In this document: in pieces, positions 1-8,871 of the stretch
Layout of the letters: each line of letters opens with the position of its first letter
Position numbering within the stretch: the stretch's first letter is position 1
Origin: Thiohalophilus thiocyanatoxydans
Lineage (GTDB): Bacteria; Pseudomonadota; Gammaproteobacteria; UBA6429; Thiohalophilaceae
Reading direction: 5' to 3'
NCBI RefSeq assembly: GCF_004366735.1
Contig: NZ_SOQX01000001.1
Span: forward strand, 620,001 to 684,000
DNA length: 64,000 nucleotides
The notes under the pieces: generated by a model
Databases searched by the model: none
The model's input: only the letters and a program-made list of their open reading frames with translations
Told to the model about the DNA's origin: nothing
Position numbers and translations under genes: made by a program

Positions 1-1092
1 GTTGTCCTTGTTCTCTTCGATATTGGTATGGAATTTCTCCGCCAGGGCGTTGAGCGCTTCGTCGTCGGATTTGACGGCGGGGTCCAGCAACATATGGGCA
101 AAATGTTCCAGCACCGGCACGGTCGGATGTTCGGCCCGGCCGTCGTATTCGATCGACATCAGCGCCTTCCACAAATTGCGCAGGCCGGGGAAGGCCTGGA
201 TAGCGTGATATTCAACCCGCGCATCCTCGACCAGGCCGATGAAGAACATTTGTGCCGGGCTCAGTCCTTCGGCGGAAATGCGCGAAGTGGTGTAGCAGAC
301 ATGCGCCGCCAGGTGCGCGGCAATGGCGCGATACAGTTCCAGACCGCTGATCTCGCCGATGGGGTCGACCGCGTCGGGCAGGTGCAGTACGTGGTGTTCG
401 ATATAGGGTTTAAAGCCTTCATGATCGGCCGCCGCCGGGCGCACGAAGAAGTCCCGGCCCCACAGCGCGCGCAGATAGAAGTTCAGCTTGCGCTGGGTAT
501 CGACAAACAGGGTGCCGCGGCGCTCCTTCTGCAGCATGGCCAGACTGTCCTGGGTATCCAGGTTGAAGTAGTTGACCAGGTTGTTAAGATCCTTGCGATA
601 GGCCTCGGCGCCATACAGGGCCCAGCGCTTGAGACCGGAGAGGGTCAGTTTGCTCAGCAGCTCATCGATATGTTGCAGCATCGGACGCAGGCCGCGTGAA
701 GCCTTGGCGGACAACTGATGCAGCAGGCCCAGATAGCCGCGCAGCAGCTCCGGATCGCCCAGGCGCCGCGCCGCGGTAGGGAGGCTGGCGAACATCAGTG
801 AGATCACCTCGCCCGAGGTCATCGAGGAGAGCTTCATGGCGGCGGCGACGATCTCCTGAATCACATCCTCGCCGCACTCCTTGACCACCATGGGCATCTC
901 TTCCAGATAGGAGATGACCACATCCTTGCCCCGGCCCAGGTTGCACAGCCCCTTGGCACCTTCCAGGTAATCACGCAGGCCGGCCGGCGACATGACACGG
1001 GACGCTTCGTGAAACGTGCTTTCGAAGGTGTCCCGCACTTCCGGCGCGGCTTCCTGGAGATATTCTTTGTATTCATCAAGATTAATAGACAT
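1..1092 (-). CDS. cbbO: CbbO, VWA-type RuBisCO activase subunit (partial, 3' end outside window)
   Basis: The reading frame is open from an ATG at 1092 to the window edge (364 codons), so only the N-terminal part is seen. It starts MSINLDEYKEYLQ and is helical and acidic, like the N-terminal region of CbbO/NorD proteins; the C-terminal von Willebrand A domain expected of the family lies beyond position 1. CbbO partners the AAA+ protein CbbQ (3660-4472), and the pair removes inhibitory sugar phosphates from form I RuBisCO. It starts only 5 bases after the SulP gene ends, so it is in the same minus-strand transcript. Family assignment rests mainly on context plus the N-terminal sequence. Confidence 0.85.
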   Translation of the reverse strand, partial: MSINLDEYKEYLQEAAPEVRDTFESTFHEASRVMSPAGLRDYLEGAKGLCNLGRGKDVVISYLEEMPMVVKECGEDVIQEIVAAAMKLSSMTSGEVISLMFASLPTAARRLGDPELLRGYLGLLHQLSAKASRGLRPMLQHIDELLSKLTLSGLKRWALYGAEAYRKDLNNLVNYFNLDTQDSLAMLQKERRGTLFVDTQRKLNFYLRALWGRDFFVRPAAADHEGFKPYIEHHVLHLPDAVDPIGEISGLELYRAIAAHLAAHVCYTTSRISAEGLSPAQMFFIGLVEDARVEYHAIQAFPGLRNLWKALMSIEYDGRAEHPTVPVLEHFAHMLLDPAVKSDDEALNALAEKFHTNIEENKDN

Positions 1093-1097
1093 CGTGC

Positions 1098-2882
1098 TCA
1101 CCCCTCTTTCGGTTCAGGATGAAGGGAGGAAACCGGTTCTTCTTGCGGGACGGTTTCACACTCTTTGAAAATACGTTTGTCGCAACGTGCGCAGATTTTG
1201 TGGTTCAGCTTGCCGAATATATGGCTGATGGCTTCCTGCTTGGTGGCGAAAAAGTGATCCTCGCCGATCTCCTGCAGGAAGTGTCCCTTGCGCAGGAACT
1301 GACAGACCCGGCTCTTGTTGTCGGTAAAGTAGAGACCACCACCACGCTGCATGAGACGCTGGTTTTCCTGCACCAGCATCTCGGCGCCGGCCAGGTCGAT
1401 GAAATTGATTCCGCTGGAAACGATGAGTATATGATTGATCCCTTCCTCATCCGATATCCGGTTCAGCAGGCGCTGGATGTTGGTCAACGAGCCGAAGTAG
1501 ATCGACATATCGATACGGATGATCTTCAGTTGCGGACACTGGGCCAGCGGTTTTTTCTCGACATTGATTAAACTGTGCTTGGGCATGGTGGGATCCGGTG
1601 CCAGGGTGATGACTTCCGGCGTGGAGGTGCGGCTGAGGAAAATCACCAGCGACAGCAGTACACCCAGATAGATGGCAAACTCCAGATGCAGGAACAGCGT
1701 GGCGAAGAAGGTCACCAGCAGGATCGCTGTCTCCGAACGGCTGATTTGCAGGATTTTTTTGATGTGTTGAAAATCGATCAGGTTATAGGCGACCAGCAAA
1801 ATGATCCCGCCCATGGCGGCGATCGGCAGGTAGGCCATCAACGGCGCAATCAGCAATACGATGATCATCAGGCTGATGGCGGCGAAGATCGCCGACAGGG
1901 GTGTTTTCGCCCCGGCCGCATAGTTGATCCCGGAGCGGGTAAAGGACCCCGAACCGGCATAACTGGAGAAGAAACTGCCGACCATGTTGGACAGGCCCTG
2001 GCCGATGAACTCCTGGTTGCCGTCGATCTGCTGATGGGATTTGGCGGCAATGGCCCGGGAGATGGAAACCGCCTCGATCAGGCCGAGCAGGGCGACCGCA
2101 AACGCCTGCGGGGCCAGTTCGCGGATCGCCGTCAATGAAAAGTCCGGCGAAGAGAGCGGCGGCAAATGGCCGGGGATCTCGCCGATCATGGCCAGCCCGG
2201 CCGCTTCGCCGCCGAGGCCGAGCGCGAGCAGACTGCCGGCGATCATGCCCAGCAGCAGATTGGGCCAGGCCGGTAAAAAGCGCTTGAACAATACCGCGAC
2301 GATCAGGGTGAACATCGCCACGCCAAAGACGCGCGGATCCAGCTGTTCCAGGTGGGTGAACAGATCCATCCAGACATGGGCAAAGGATTCGCCACTGGGG
2401 ACATGAATGCCCAGCACATGTTGCATCTGGCTGGTGGCGATCAAAATGGCGGCGCCGGCAGTGAAGCCGATGACCACCGTATGTGAGACAAAATTGACCA
2501 GCGTGCCGAGCCGGGCGACGCCAAAGGCAAACTGATAGACCCCGGCCAAAAAAGTCAGGGTCAGGGCCAGCTGGACGAATTCGGCGCTGCCCGGTTCGGC
2601 ATGACCGCTGAGGCTGCTGAAAACCACAATGGAGATGGCCGTGGTGGGGCCCGAAACCAGATGCCGGGAAGAACCGAACAGGGCGGCGATGATCGGCGTG
2701 ACCATGGCCGTATACAGACCGTACTGCGGCGGCAGGCCGGCGATGGTGGCAAAGGCGACGCCCTGTGGCAAGACGATGACCGCCCCGGTCAGGCCGGCCA
2801 GCAGATCGGCCTTGAGGGTATGCCGACCCACCATGGGCCACCAGAGCAGAAACGGGAAAAATTTGTCGATCAGTTTGCTCAT
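1098..2882 (-). CDS. SulP/SLC26 family anion transporter with STAS domain, candidate bicarbonate transporter
   Basis: A 594-residue protein of typical SulP length. The N-terminal two thirds is strongly hydrophobic with many membrane segments, including the SulP signature stretch around residues 30-60 (LPQGVAFATIAGLPPQYGLY). A cytoplasmic STAS domain follows (about 440-555). The C-terminal tail carries CARCDKRIFKEC, an uncommon Cys-rich ending. SulP proteins carry sulfate, bicarbonate or other anions. Because the gene sits between cbbQ and cbbO, inorganic-carbon uptake is the likely role, but the substrate cannot be read from sequence. It lies 7 bases after the methyltransferase gene and 5 bases before cbbO. 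Confidence 0.88.
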   Translation of the reverse strand: MSKLIDKFFPFLLWWPMVGRHTLKADLLAGLTGAVIVLPQGVAFATIAGLPPQYGLYTAMVTPIIAALFGSSRHLVSGPTTAISIVVFSSLSGHAEPGSAEFVQLALTLTFLAGVYQFAFGVARLGTLVNFVSHTVVIGFTAGAAILIATSQMQHVLGIHVPSGESFAHVWMDLFTHLEQLDPRVFGVAMFTLIVAVLFKRFLPAWPNLLLGMIAGSLLALGLGGEAAGLAMIGEIPGHLPPLSSPDFSLTAIRELAPQAFAVALLGLIEAVSISRAIAAKSHQQIDGNQEFIGQGLSNMVGSFFSSYAGSGSFTRSGINYAAGAKTPLSAIFAAISLMIIVLLIAPLMAYLPIAAMGGIILLVAYNLIDFQHIKKILQISRSETAILLVTFFATLFLHLEFAIYLGVLLSLVIFLSRTSTPEVITLAPDPTMPKHSLINVEKKPLAQCPQLKIIRIDMSIYFGSLTNIQRLLNRISDEEGINHILIVSSGINFIDLAGAEMLVQENQRLMQRGGGLYFTDNKSRVCQFLRKGHFLQEIGEDHFFATKQEAISHIFGKLNHKICARCDKRIFKECETVPQEEPVSSLHPEPKEG

Positions 2883-2889
2883 AGAGTCC

Positions 2890-3471
2890 TTACTTCGTCG
2901 CCATCGCGACAGTATAGTGCTTGCCCTGTTTCAGTTTCTTGTAGTTACCGAATATCTCCTTGAAGTTGCGCTCGATATATTTGCGCAGACCGGTGATGGT
3001 CACGACATAAAAACGGCCGCCGGGATTCAGCTGTTCTCGCGCATCATGCATGAACAGGGTCAGCATTTCGTTGCCCACCTTGGCCGGCAGATTGGAGGCG
3101 ATTACATCAAAGCGACGATCGCGGATCCGATCGAAACCGTTACTCAATAGCGCCTCGGCATTGGTAATCTGGTTAAGCGCAATATTTTTCTGCGCGTAGT
3201 CGATTGCCACGTAATCCCGATCGACCAGGGTCGTATTACCTTGCGGTGCCAGCCTGGCCAGCGTCAGGCCGATGGGTCCGTAACCGCAACCCAGATCCAG
3301 GCAGTCATCCTCCGGATTGATCTTGACGTAATCCAGCATCAACAGCGAGCCTTCGTCCACCTCGCGGGGCGAGAAAGTGCCCCAGGTGGCGTGGAAGGTC
3401 AGTGGCTGTCCGCGCAGGGTAGCATTGAAAACAATGTCCTCGCGCAGTTTGTCGATCGGATCCTTGCTCAT
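2890..3471 (-). CDS. Class I SAM-dependent methyltransferase, small (RsmC/MTS-like)
   Basis: A 193-residue methyltransferase. The SAM-binding motif DLGCGYGPIG is at about residues 59-68. The motif IV region reads SNLPAKVG near 126-133, resembling the N-P-P/N-L-P motif of the MTS-domain (RsmC-like) family that modifies nucleic-acid bases. There is no N-terminal RNA-binding domain. It starts MSKDPIDKLRED and shares an operon with cbbQ, sulP and cbbO on the minus strand. The substrate is unknown; the location invites, but does not prove, a link to carbon fixation. Confidence 0.8.
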   Translation of the reverse strand: MSKDPIDKLREDIVFNATLRGQPLTFHATWGTFSPREVDEGSLLMLDYVKINPEDDCLDLGCGYGPIGLTLARLAPQGNTTLVDRDYVAIDYAQKNIALNQITNAEALLSNGFDRIRDRRFDVIASNLPAKVGNEMLTLFMHDAREQLNPGGRFYVVTITGLRKYIERNFKEIFGNYKKLKQGKHYTVAMATK

Positions 3472-3502
3472 GATATCTCGATTAACGCAGAGGTCGCGGA
3501 GG

Positions 3503-3555
3503 CGTTTATGCCCGTTGTTTGGGTGCAGAGACGTTTATGCCCGTTTTTTGGGTGC
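3503..3555. repeat. Two tandem copies of a 24-base unit within a CGCAGAGG-type array
   Basis: Two near-identical copies (3503-3526 and 3532-3555; one base differs) of a unit beginning CGTTTATGCCCGTT and ending TTGGGTGC. An exact reverse-complement copy of the first lies at 32712-32735 in the trpG-trpD gap. Both loci have 8-base CGCAGAGG/CGCGGAGG repeats alongside, here just upstream at 3485-3502. The gap 3472-3659 holds no gene. Confidence 0.8.
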
Positions 3556-3659
3556 GGAGAAAAAATAAATAATCTCTTCTCGCGCTTCACGTTCTCGCCA
3601 CGGGTAAAAATTGCATTGTATCTCAACAACCGGCACCCATGCCGGGCGTCAATGCCACC

Positions 3660-4472
3660 TTATTTGACAAAGAAGGTGTTGACTGCCGCTTCCAGGGTCT
3701 CACGCATGTCCGGATCGTCGGTCAGCGGGGTAACCAGCGTCATGATACAGGCTGAAACCGGTTCCACGCCCTTGTTGATCAACTGGCCTGCATAAACCAG
3801 CAGACGGGTGGAGATACCTTCGTCGAGGCCGTGCCCCTTGAGGTTACGGGCGCGATGCGCGATCTGCACCAGCTTGCCGGCGGTCTCAACATCAATGCCG
3901 GTCTCCTGCGCGACGATATCGGTTTCGTCCTTTTCCAGCGGATAGTCAAAGTCCAGCGCACCGAAACGCTGCTTGGTGGACTGTTTCAGATCCTTCATCA
4001 GGCTCTGGTAGCCGGGGTTGTAGGAGATCACCAGCTGGAAGTCTTCGTGCGCCTCGATCAGCTCGCCTTTTTTCTCCAGCGGCAGGGTGCGACGATGGTC
4101 GGTCAACGGATGGATAATGACAGTCGTGTCCTGACGGGCTTCGACGATTTCATCCAGGTAGCAGATGGCGCCGATACGGGCGGCCGTGGTCAGGGGGCCG
4201 TCCTGCCACCTGGTGCCGTCCTTGTCGAGCAGGAAACGGCCAACCAGATCCGAAGCGGTCATATCTTCATTACAGGCGACGGTGATAAGCGGTCTTTGCA
4301 GTTTCCAGGCCATGTATTCGACAAAACGGGATTTACCACAACCTGTCGGGCCCTTGAGCATCATCGGCATGCGGGCTTTGTAAGCCGCTTCATAGAGTTC
4401 GACTTCGTCTTCTACGGACTTGTAGAACGGTTCACTGGTGACTTTGTATTGTTCGACATTGTTTTTACTCAT
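3660..4472 (-). CDS. cbbQ: CbbQ, MoxR-family AAA+ ATPase, RuBisCO activase
   Basis: A 270-residue AAA+ protein, full length for CbbQ. Walker A GPTGCGKS is at 41-48 and Walker B ICYLDE ends near 108. CbbQ forms hexamers that use ATP, together with CbbO, to remodel inhibited RuBisCO. It follows cbbS on the minus strand, but 358 bases and a terminator hairpin (4611-4648) lie between, so it may be read at a lower level than cbbLS. The start at 4472 ([10 protein letters not shown]) matches the usual N-terminus of the family. The presence of cbbQ directly after cbbLS points to a form IAq, non-carboxysomal enzyme. Confidence 0.95.
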   Translation of the reverse strand: MSKNNVEQYKVTSEPFYKSVEDEVELYEAAYKARMPMMLKGPTGCGKSRFVEYMAWKLQRPLITVACNEDMTASDLVGRFLLDKDGTRWQDGPLTTAARIGAICYLDEIVEARQDTTVIIHPLTDHRRTLPLEKKGELIEAHEDFQLVISYNPGYQSLMKDLKQSTKQRFGALDFDYPLEKDETDIVAQETGIDVETAGKLVQIAHRARNLKGHGLDEGISTRLLVYAGQLINKGVEPVSACIMTLVTPLTDDPDMRETLEAAVNTFFVK

Positions 4473-4610
4473 GGCATAACTCCCGAGTTGCGTGTCTTGA
4501 AATAGTATTAACGCGGCATTGCAGGAGCGGGTTGGCCGCGATCATGCTTATCGCGCCACAGATAGTCCTGCCGACTGATTGCCGGGGTAATAATACTTCA
4601 GGTCGTAAAA

Positions 4611-4648
4611 TAAAAAGCCCCTGTCCGCACAAGTCGGGCAGGGGCTTT
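4611..4648 (-). terminator. Rho-independent terminator after cbbS
   Basis: On the minus strand an 11-position GC-rich stem (arms 4617-4627 and 4635-4645, one wobble) is followed by a T-rich run. It should end or attenuate the cbbLS transcript before cbbQ. Confidence 0.8.
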
Positions 4649-4745
4649 ATTCAGGGAGACACTACCTGTTGCCAGCGATAGTGGTTGCGGGCGAATCGTG
4701 CCTCCTGTCATACGCCACTTCAGGCCGTCCACGACCAACATGGCG

Positions 4746-4815
4746 TACCGTACATCCTGTACAGCGCGGCCTCCCGTGCGTCCATGCACCCGCCGCATAC
4801 CGTACATCCTGTACA
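4746..4815. repeat. Pair of exact 18-base direct repeats
   Basis: The 18-base sequence TACCGTACATCCTGTACA occurs at 4746-4763 and 4798-4815, just after the cbbS stop codon. Each copy contains an imperfect TGTACA-centred dyad. Function unknown; it resembles a small REP-like element. Confidence 0.75.
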
Positions 4816-4830
4816 TAACCCTGCCTGTTT

Positions 4831-5190
4831 TTAGCTCTTGATCTCGCCGCGGTAGATAACCATTGACGCACCCTGTGACTGGGCATAGTTGTCATAACCG
4901 ATCAGACGCACGTGATTTTTCGGGTGCGCCTTGTGGCAGGCGTCTGCTTCAGCCAGGATCTTGTCCACATCGGTTTCACCGAACATGGGCAGTTTCCACA
5001 TGTACCAGTAATGGTCAAAGGCATTTTCCGGCTCGGTATGTTCAATAGCCGGGTTCCAGCCCTGGTCGACGATGTACTGAACCTGTTTACGGATCTGATC
5101 CTTGGACAGCTCCGGCAGGTAAGAGAAAGTTTCAAACTTCCGGCTTGAGAAATCACTCAAGCTTGATTTGTAGTCTTGCATTTCGCTCAT
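4831..5190 (-). CDS. cbbS: RuBisCO small subunit, form IA
   Basis: A 119-residue small subunit. It contains the [15 protein letters not shown] region (about 23-37), the [13 protein letters not shown] core and a C-terminal [10 protein letters not shown]...VIYRG segment typical of form IA CbbS. It caps the L8 core to make the L8S8 holoenzyme. It lies 133 bases after cbbL, and that gap contains an inverted GACGAG repeat pair. Co-transcription with cbbL is expected. Confidence 0.97.
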   Translation of the reverse strand: MSEMQDYKSSLSDFSSRKFETFSYLPELSKDQIRKQVQYIVDQGWNPAIEHTEPENAFDHYWYMWKLPMFGETDVDKILAEADACHKAHPKNHVRLIGYDNYAQSQGASMVIYRGEIKS

Positions 5191-5253
5191 GTCTTTATCT
5201 CCAAATTCAGTTTCAAATTCTTAACCGTTCTTTAATGAACGCTCTGGAATTCA

Positions 5254-5323
5254 GTGACGAGTGCCGAGTTACGAGTAACGAGGGGGGATGTCCTCGTCAC
5301 TCGTCCCTCGTGACTCGGCCCTG
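5254..5323. repeat. Inverted GACGAG-type arm pair between cbbL and cbbS
   Basis: The left arm 5254-5283 is a 7-base-period array (GACGAGT/TACGAGT/AACGAGG). The right arm 5292-5323 is its inverse and ends in CGGCCCTG, directly abutting the cbbL stop codon at 5324. Only 8 bases separate the arms, so the transcript can form a long hairpin between the cbbL and cbbS messages. Confidence 0.8.
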
Positions 5324-6742
5324 TTATTTGTGGGAAACATCCAGCTTGTCGACGGTGTCGAATTCGAACTTGATTTCCTTCCAGGTTTCCATCGCCATCT
5401 TGAGTTCCGGGCTGTGCTTGGCGGCTTCGGTAAGAATTTCCTTGCCTTCTTTCTCGATTTCGCGGCCCTGGTTACGGGCTTCAACACAGGCTTCAACGGC
5501 AACACGGTTGGCTGCGGCGCCGGCTGCGTTACCCCAGGGATGACCCAGCGTACCGCCACCGAACTGCAGGACAGAGTCATCGCCGAAGATGGAAACCAGT
5601 GCCGGCATGTGCCAGACGTGGATGCCACCGGAGGCAACAGCCAGTGCACCTGGCATGGAACCCCAGTCCTGGTCGAAGAAGATACCGCGTGAACGGTCTT
5701 CCTTGACGTAGCTTTCGCGCAGCATATCGATCCAGCCGAGGGTGGAGGCGCGGTCGCCTTCCAGCTTGCCGACAACGGTACCGGTGTGCAGGTGGTCACC
5801 GCCGGACAGGCGCAGGATCTTGGTCAGTACGCGGAAGTGGATACCGTGGTGGGGGTTACGGTCGAGTACCGCATGCATGGCACGATGGATGTGCAGCAGC
5901 AGGCCGTTGTCACGACACCACTGTGCCAGACCGGTGTTGGCGCAGAAACCGCCGGTGATGTAGTCGTGCATGATGATCGGCGCGCCCAGTTCCTTGGCAT
6001 ACTCGGCACGTTTGAACATTTCGTCCGGGGTCGGCGCGGTAACGTTCAGATAGTGCCCCTTGCGTTCGCCGGTTTCGGCTTCGGCTTTATGGATCGCTTC
6101 CATAACGAAGTCGAAACGCTGACGCCAGCGCATGAACGGCTGGGAGTTGACGTTTTCATCGTCCTTGGTGAAGTCCAGACCACCGCGCAGACCTTCGTAG
6201 CAGGCGCGGCCGTAGTTCTTGGCAGACAGACCCAGCTTCGGCTTGATGGTGCAGCCCAGCAGCGGACGGCCGTATTTGTTCATGATGTCACGTTCAACCT
6301 GGATACCATGCGGCGGACCGTTACAGGTCATCACGTAGGCAATCGGGAAGCGAACGTCTTCCAGACGCAGGGCGCGCACGGCCTTGAAGCCGAATACGTT
6401 ACCCACCAGCGAGGTGAATACGTTAACCACGGAACCTTCTTCGAACAGATCGATCGGATAGGCGATGAAGGCATAGAAACAGGTGTCGTCACCCGGTACG
6501 TCTTCGATGGCGTAGGCGCGACCTTTATAATGGTCCAGATCGGTCAGCAGGTCGGTCCAGACGGTGGTCCAGGTACCGGTGGAAGATTCGGCAGCAACAG
6601 CGGCGGCAGCTTCTTCGCGCGGAACCCCTTCCTGCGGGGTGATTTTGAATACAGCCAGCAGATCGGTCTCTTTGATCGTGTAGTCCGGCTCCCAATAGGT
6701 TTCGCGGTAGTCTTTTACGCCCGCGCTATAGGTCTTACCCAT
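5324..6742 (-). CDS. cbbL: RuBisCO large subunit, form IA
   Basis: A 472-residue large subunit fixing CO2 onto ribulose-1,5-bisphosphate. Catalytic landmarks are intact: [11 protein letters not shown] (first catalytic lysine), the carbamylated-lysine segment [19 protein letters not shown] with the active-site His, and [11 protein letters not shown] with the loop 6 lysine. The N-terminus [17 protein letters not shown] is characteristic of proteobacterial form IA. A strong AGGAGG ribosome site lies at 6751-6756, 8 bases from the ATG. The gene is divergent from cbbR, which should control it. No carboxysome shell genes are visible next to it. Confidence 0.99.
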   Translation of the reverse strand: MGKTYSAGVKDYRETYWEPDYTIKETDLLAVFKITPQEGVPREEAAAAVAAESSTGTWTTVWTDLLTDLDHYKGRAYAIEDVPGDDTCFYAFIAYPIDLFEEGSVVNVFTSLVGNVFGFKAVRALRLEDVRFPIAYVMTCNGPPHGIQVERDIMNKYGRPLLGCTIKPKLGLSAKNYGRACYEGLRGGLDFTKDDENVNSQPFMRWRQRFDFVMEAIHKAEAETGERKGHYLNVTAPTPDEMFKRAEYAKELGAPIIMHDYITGGFCANTGLAQWCRDNGLLLHIHRAMHAVLDRNPHHGIHFRVLTKILRLSGGDHLHTGTVVGKLEGDRASTLGWIDMLRESYVKEDRSRGIFFDQDWGSMPGALAVASGGIHVWHMPALVSIFGDDSVLQFGGGTLGHPWGNAAGAAANRVAVEACVEARNQGREIEKEGKEILTEAAKHSPELKMAMETWKEIKFEFDTVDKLDVSHK

Positions 6743-6898
6743 GAGCAGATCCTCCTAAGTCATTACAAATAATCATTTACGTATGCCGTCATTCGCGACC
6801 GACCATGGTCAAAAAAGCGGACGACAGCGGGTACCATTTGGTCGGGCAAGTATAGACAGCCAAAGTATAAAGTAAACTAAATAATAATGATTAAAAGC

Positions 6899-6914
6899 AT
6901 AAGGTAAAGCTTAT
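6899..6914. promoter_or_regulatory. Probable CbbR operator upstream of cbbL
   Basis: A dyad (ATAAG, 6 bases, CTTAT) with the form TAA-N8-TTA lies in the cbbL/cbbR divergent region. CbbR sites are described as TNA-N7/8-TNA. It lies about 155 bases upstream of the cbbL start. Confidence 0.5.
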
Positions 6915-7059
6915 CCATAAAGGGATCCTCGTAACCCGCTCAACCCGGAGGGCTGTCTGAATCTGAATCGTCTGCGAGAGCAAGAGTGACGGCGACCCTG
7001 ACGAGAGCGAATCGAATAGTGTCACTGGGCGGGAATAATGCTTTATTAATCACGCATTT

Positions 7060-7081
7060 ACTATAATATAAGTATTATAGT
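7060..7081. promoter_or_regulatory. 22-base palindrome just upstream of cbbR, probable CbbR autoregulatory site
   Basis: ACTATAATA and TATTATAGT are perfect inverted arms with a 4-base centre, again containing TAA-N8-TTA. It ends 31 bases before the cbbR start codon, a position suited to LysR-type autorepression and divergent activation. Confidence 0.6.
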
Positions 7082-7112
7082 CATAAGACAGAGCAGCCCA
7101 CGGATCCCCGCT

Positions 7113-8033
7113 ATGCACATCACTTTGCGCCAGTTGAAGGTTTTCGAGGCCGTTGCCCGGCACCTGAATTATACCCAGGCGGCCCAGGAGCTGCATTTGA
7201 CCCAGCCGGCTGTGTCCATGCAAATCAAGCAGTTGGAAGAGTCGGTGGGGCTGCCGTTGTTCGAGCAGATGGGCAAGCAGACCTATCTGACCGAGGCGGG
7301 GCGGGAGATGCACCACTACTGCCGGGCGATCTCCCGCCAGCTGAGCGAGGCCGAGGAGGTGATCGAGCAGCTCAAAGGGGTGCGGCGCGGGCATCTGGAT
7401 ATCTCGGTCGCCAGTACCGCCAACTATTTTGCCACCCGCCTGCTGGCCAGCTTTATCAGCCACTATCCCGAAGTCAGCTTCAGCCTGGATGTGACCAACC
7501 GTGCCACCCTGTTGCGGCAGCTGGAACAGAACGACAAGGATATGGTGATCATGGGCAAGCCGCCCGACGATCAGGGACTGGAGACCGAGGCCTTCATGGA
7601 GAATCCGCTGGTGGTGATCGCGCCGCCGGATCACCCCCTGGCCGGCGAAGCCGGGATTTCCCTCAAGCGTCTTGAGGAAGAGCCCTTCGTGGTGCGCGAA
7701 CCAGGTTCGGGCACCTTCATTGCCATGGAACGTTTTTTTGCCGAACATGGCGTCAACCTCAAAACCGGCATGCAAATGACCAGTAACGAGGCCATTAAGC
7801 AGGCGGTGGAGGCGGGGCTCGGGCTGGGGATCGTCTCCATTCACACCCTCGAACTGGAGCTGGAAACCGGCCGGCTGGTGGTGCTGGATATGGCCGATTT
7901 TCCGATCCTGCGCCACTGGTATGTGGTGCATCGCCAGGGCAAACGCCTCTCGCCGGTAGCCCAGACCTTCAAGGAGTTTGTCCTGAGCCGGGCCAGCAAA
8001 ATGGTCACCCGGTCGCATCTGGAGTCGGCTTGA
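7113..8033 (+). CDS. cbbR: CbbR, LysR-family regulator of the cbb operon
   Basis: A 306-residue LysR protein. The N-terminal winged helix (about 1-60) includes NYTQAAQELHLTQPAVSMQIKQLE, followed by the linker helix and a LysR substrate-binding domain (about 90-300). The start MHITLRQLKVFEAVARH is the standard CbbR N-terminus. It is transcribed divergently from cbbLS, the usual arrangement for the activator that senses Calvin-cycle metabolites. Two operator-like dyads lie in the intergenic region. Confidence 0.96.
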   Translation: MHITLRQLKVFEAVARHLNYTQAAQELHLTQPAVSMQIKQLEESVGLPLFEQMGKQTYLTEAGREMHHYCRAISRQLSEAEEVIEQLKGVRRGHLDISVASTANYFATRLLASFISHYPEVSFSLDVTNRATLLRQLEQNDKDMVIMGKPPDDQGLETEAFMENPLVVIAPPDHPLAGEAGISLKRLEEEPFVVREPGSGTFIAMERFFAEHGVNLKTGMQMTSNEAIKQAVEAGLGLGIVSIHTLELELETGRLVVLDMADFPILRHWYVVHRQGKRLSPVAQTFKEFVLSRASKMVTRSHLESA

Positions 8034-8174
8034 GTCCCACCTGCAGCGCGTTCATAATCGACTCACTTGCCAATATCTAATAATTATTCAGCCCGTTGGG
8101 TTTATCAGCTGTGTCAGACACCGAAAGCTTCAGGTTTTATATTTAATGTGTTGTAAACATGGGAGAACAGGACA

Positions 8175-8735
8175 ATGAAGCAGTTTATTTCTATCGTGCT
8201 GATGGCGATGTTGGCCGGTACAGCGTCAGCCGAACCGAAGTCAGACGACGTCAAGCAGAGCCGTCAGGCGGTCAAGCAGTTTTTCGGGCAACTGAAGGGC
8301 GAGCTGCAAGCGGCGATGAAAGCGGGCGGGCCGGTCAACGCCATCGAGGTGTGCAGTGAAAAGGCGCCGGCGATTGCCCGGGATGTCTCAAAGGAGAAGG
8401 GGCTGCAGATCGGTCGCACCAGTTTGAAACCCCGCAACCCCAACAACACCCCGGATCAATGGGAAGAGGTGGTACTCAGGGAGTTTGAGCAACGCAAAGC
8501 GAACGGTGAGAACCCGAAGAAAATGGAAAAACATGAGATCGTCGAGCAAAACGGCCAGCAACAATTCCGTTATATGAAAGCGATTCCCACCGGCAAGCTC
8601 TGTCTCAAATGCCACGGCAGTGAACTGGACCCGGCGGTCTCCGCCAAGCTGGAAAAACTCTATCCCGAGGACCGTGCGACCGGTTACAGCAAGGGGGATT
8701 TGCGCGGCGCTTTTACGATTATCAAGGATCTTTAA
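8175..8735 (+). CDS. Exported DUF3365 (Tll0287-like) c-haem protein
   Basis: A 186-residue protein with a signal peptide (hydrophobic 4-17, cleavage after TASA). A single haem c attachment motif, C143-L-K-C146-H147, lies in the C-terminal half. The rest matches the DUF3365 fold, known from haem sensor/redox domains. It is expected in the periplasm as a redox or gas sensor-type module; function unknown. An AGGA ribosome site precedes the ATG. It lies alone between cbbR and the copper genes. Confidence 0.8.
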   Translation: MKQFISIVLMAMLAGTASAEPKSDDVKQSRQAVKQFFGQLKGELQAAMKAGGPVNAIEVCSEKAPAIARDVSKEKGLQIGRTSLKPRNPNNTPDQWEEVVLREFEQRKANGENPKKMEKHEIVEQNGQQQFRYMKAIPTGKLCLKCHGSELDPAVSAKLEKLYPEDRATGYSKGDLRGAFTIIKDL

Positions 8736-8800
8736 ACTGACAGGCGAAAATGCCCTGATTTCTGGGGTTATTTTCCACAACAGTTTTGTTAGTATGGAAC

Positions 8801-8833
8801 GACCCCGGGGAACCTGTCGGGTTTGCCGGGGTC
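8801..8833. other. 8-bp GC-rich inverted repeat between the DUF3365 gene and the Cys-rich gene
   Basis: GACCCCGG (8801-8808) pairs with CCGGGGTC (8826-8833). There is no T-run, so this is either a weak terminator or an operator. Confidence 0.35.
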
Positions 8834-8871
8834 AATTAGTGTGTTGAACTGACGTTCAGGCCGATTTGCGC

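Noticed and set aside
1-6742. Carboxysome operon
   Set aside because: No csoS2, shell-protein or carboxysomal carbonic anhydrase genes; cbbQ and cbbO after cbbLS fit the non-carboxysomal form IAq arrangement.
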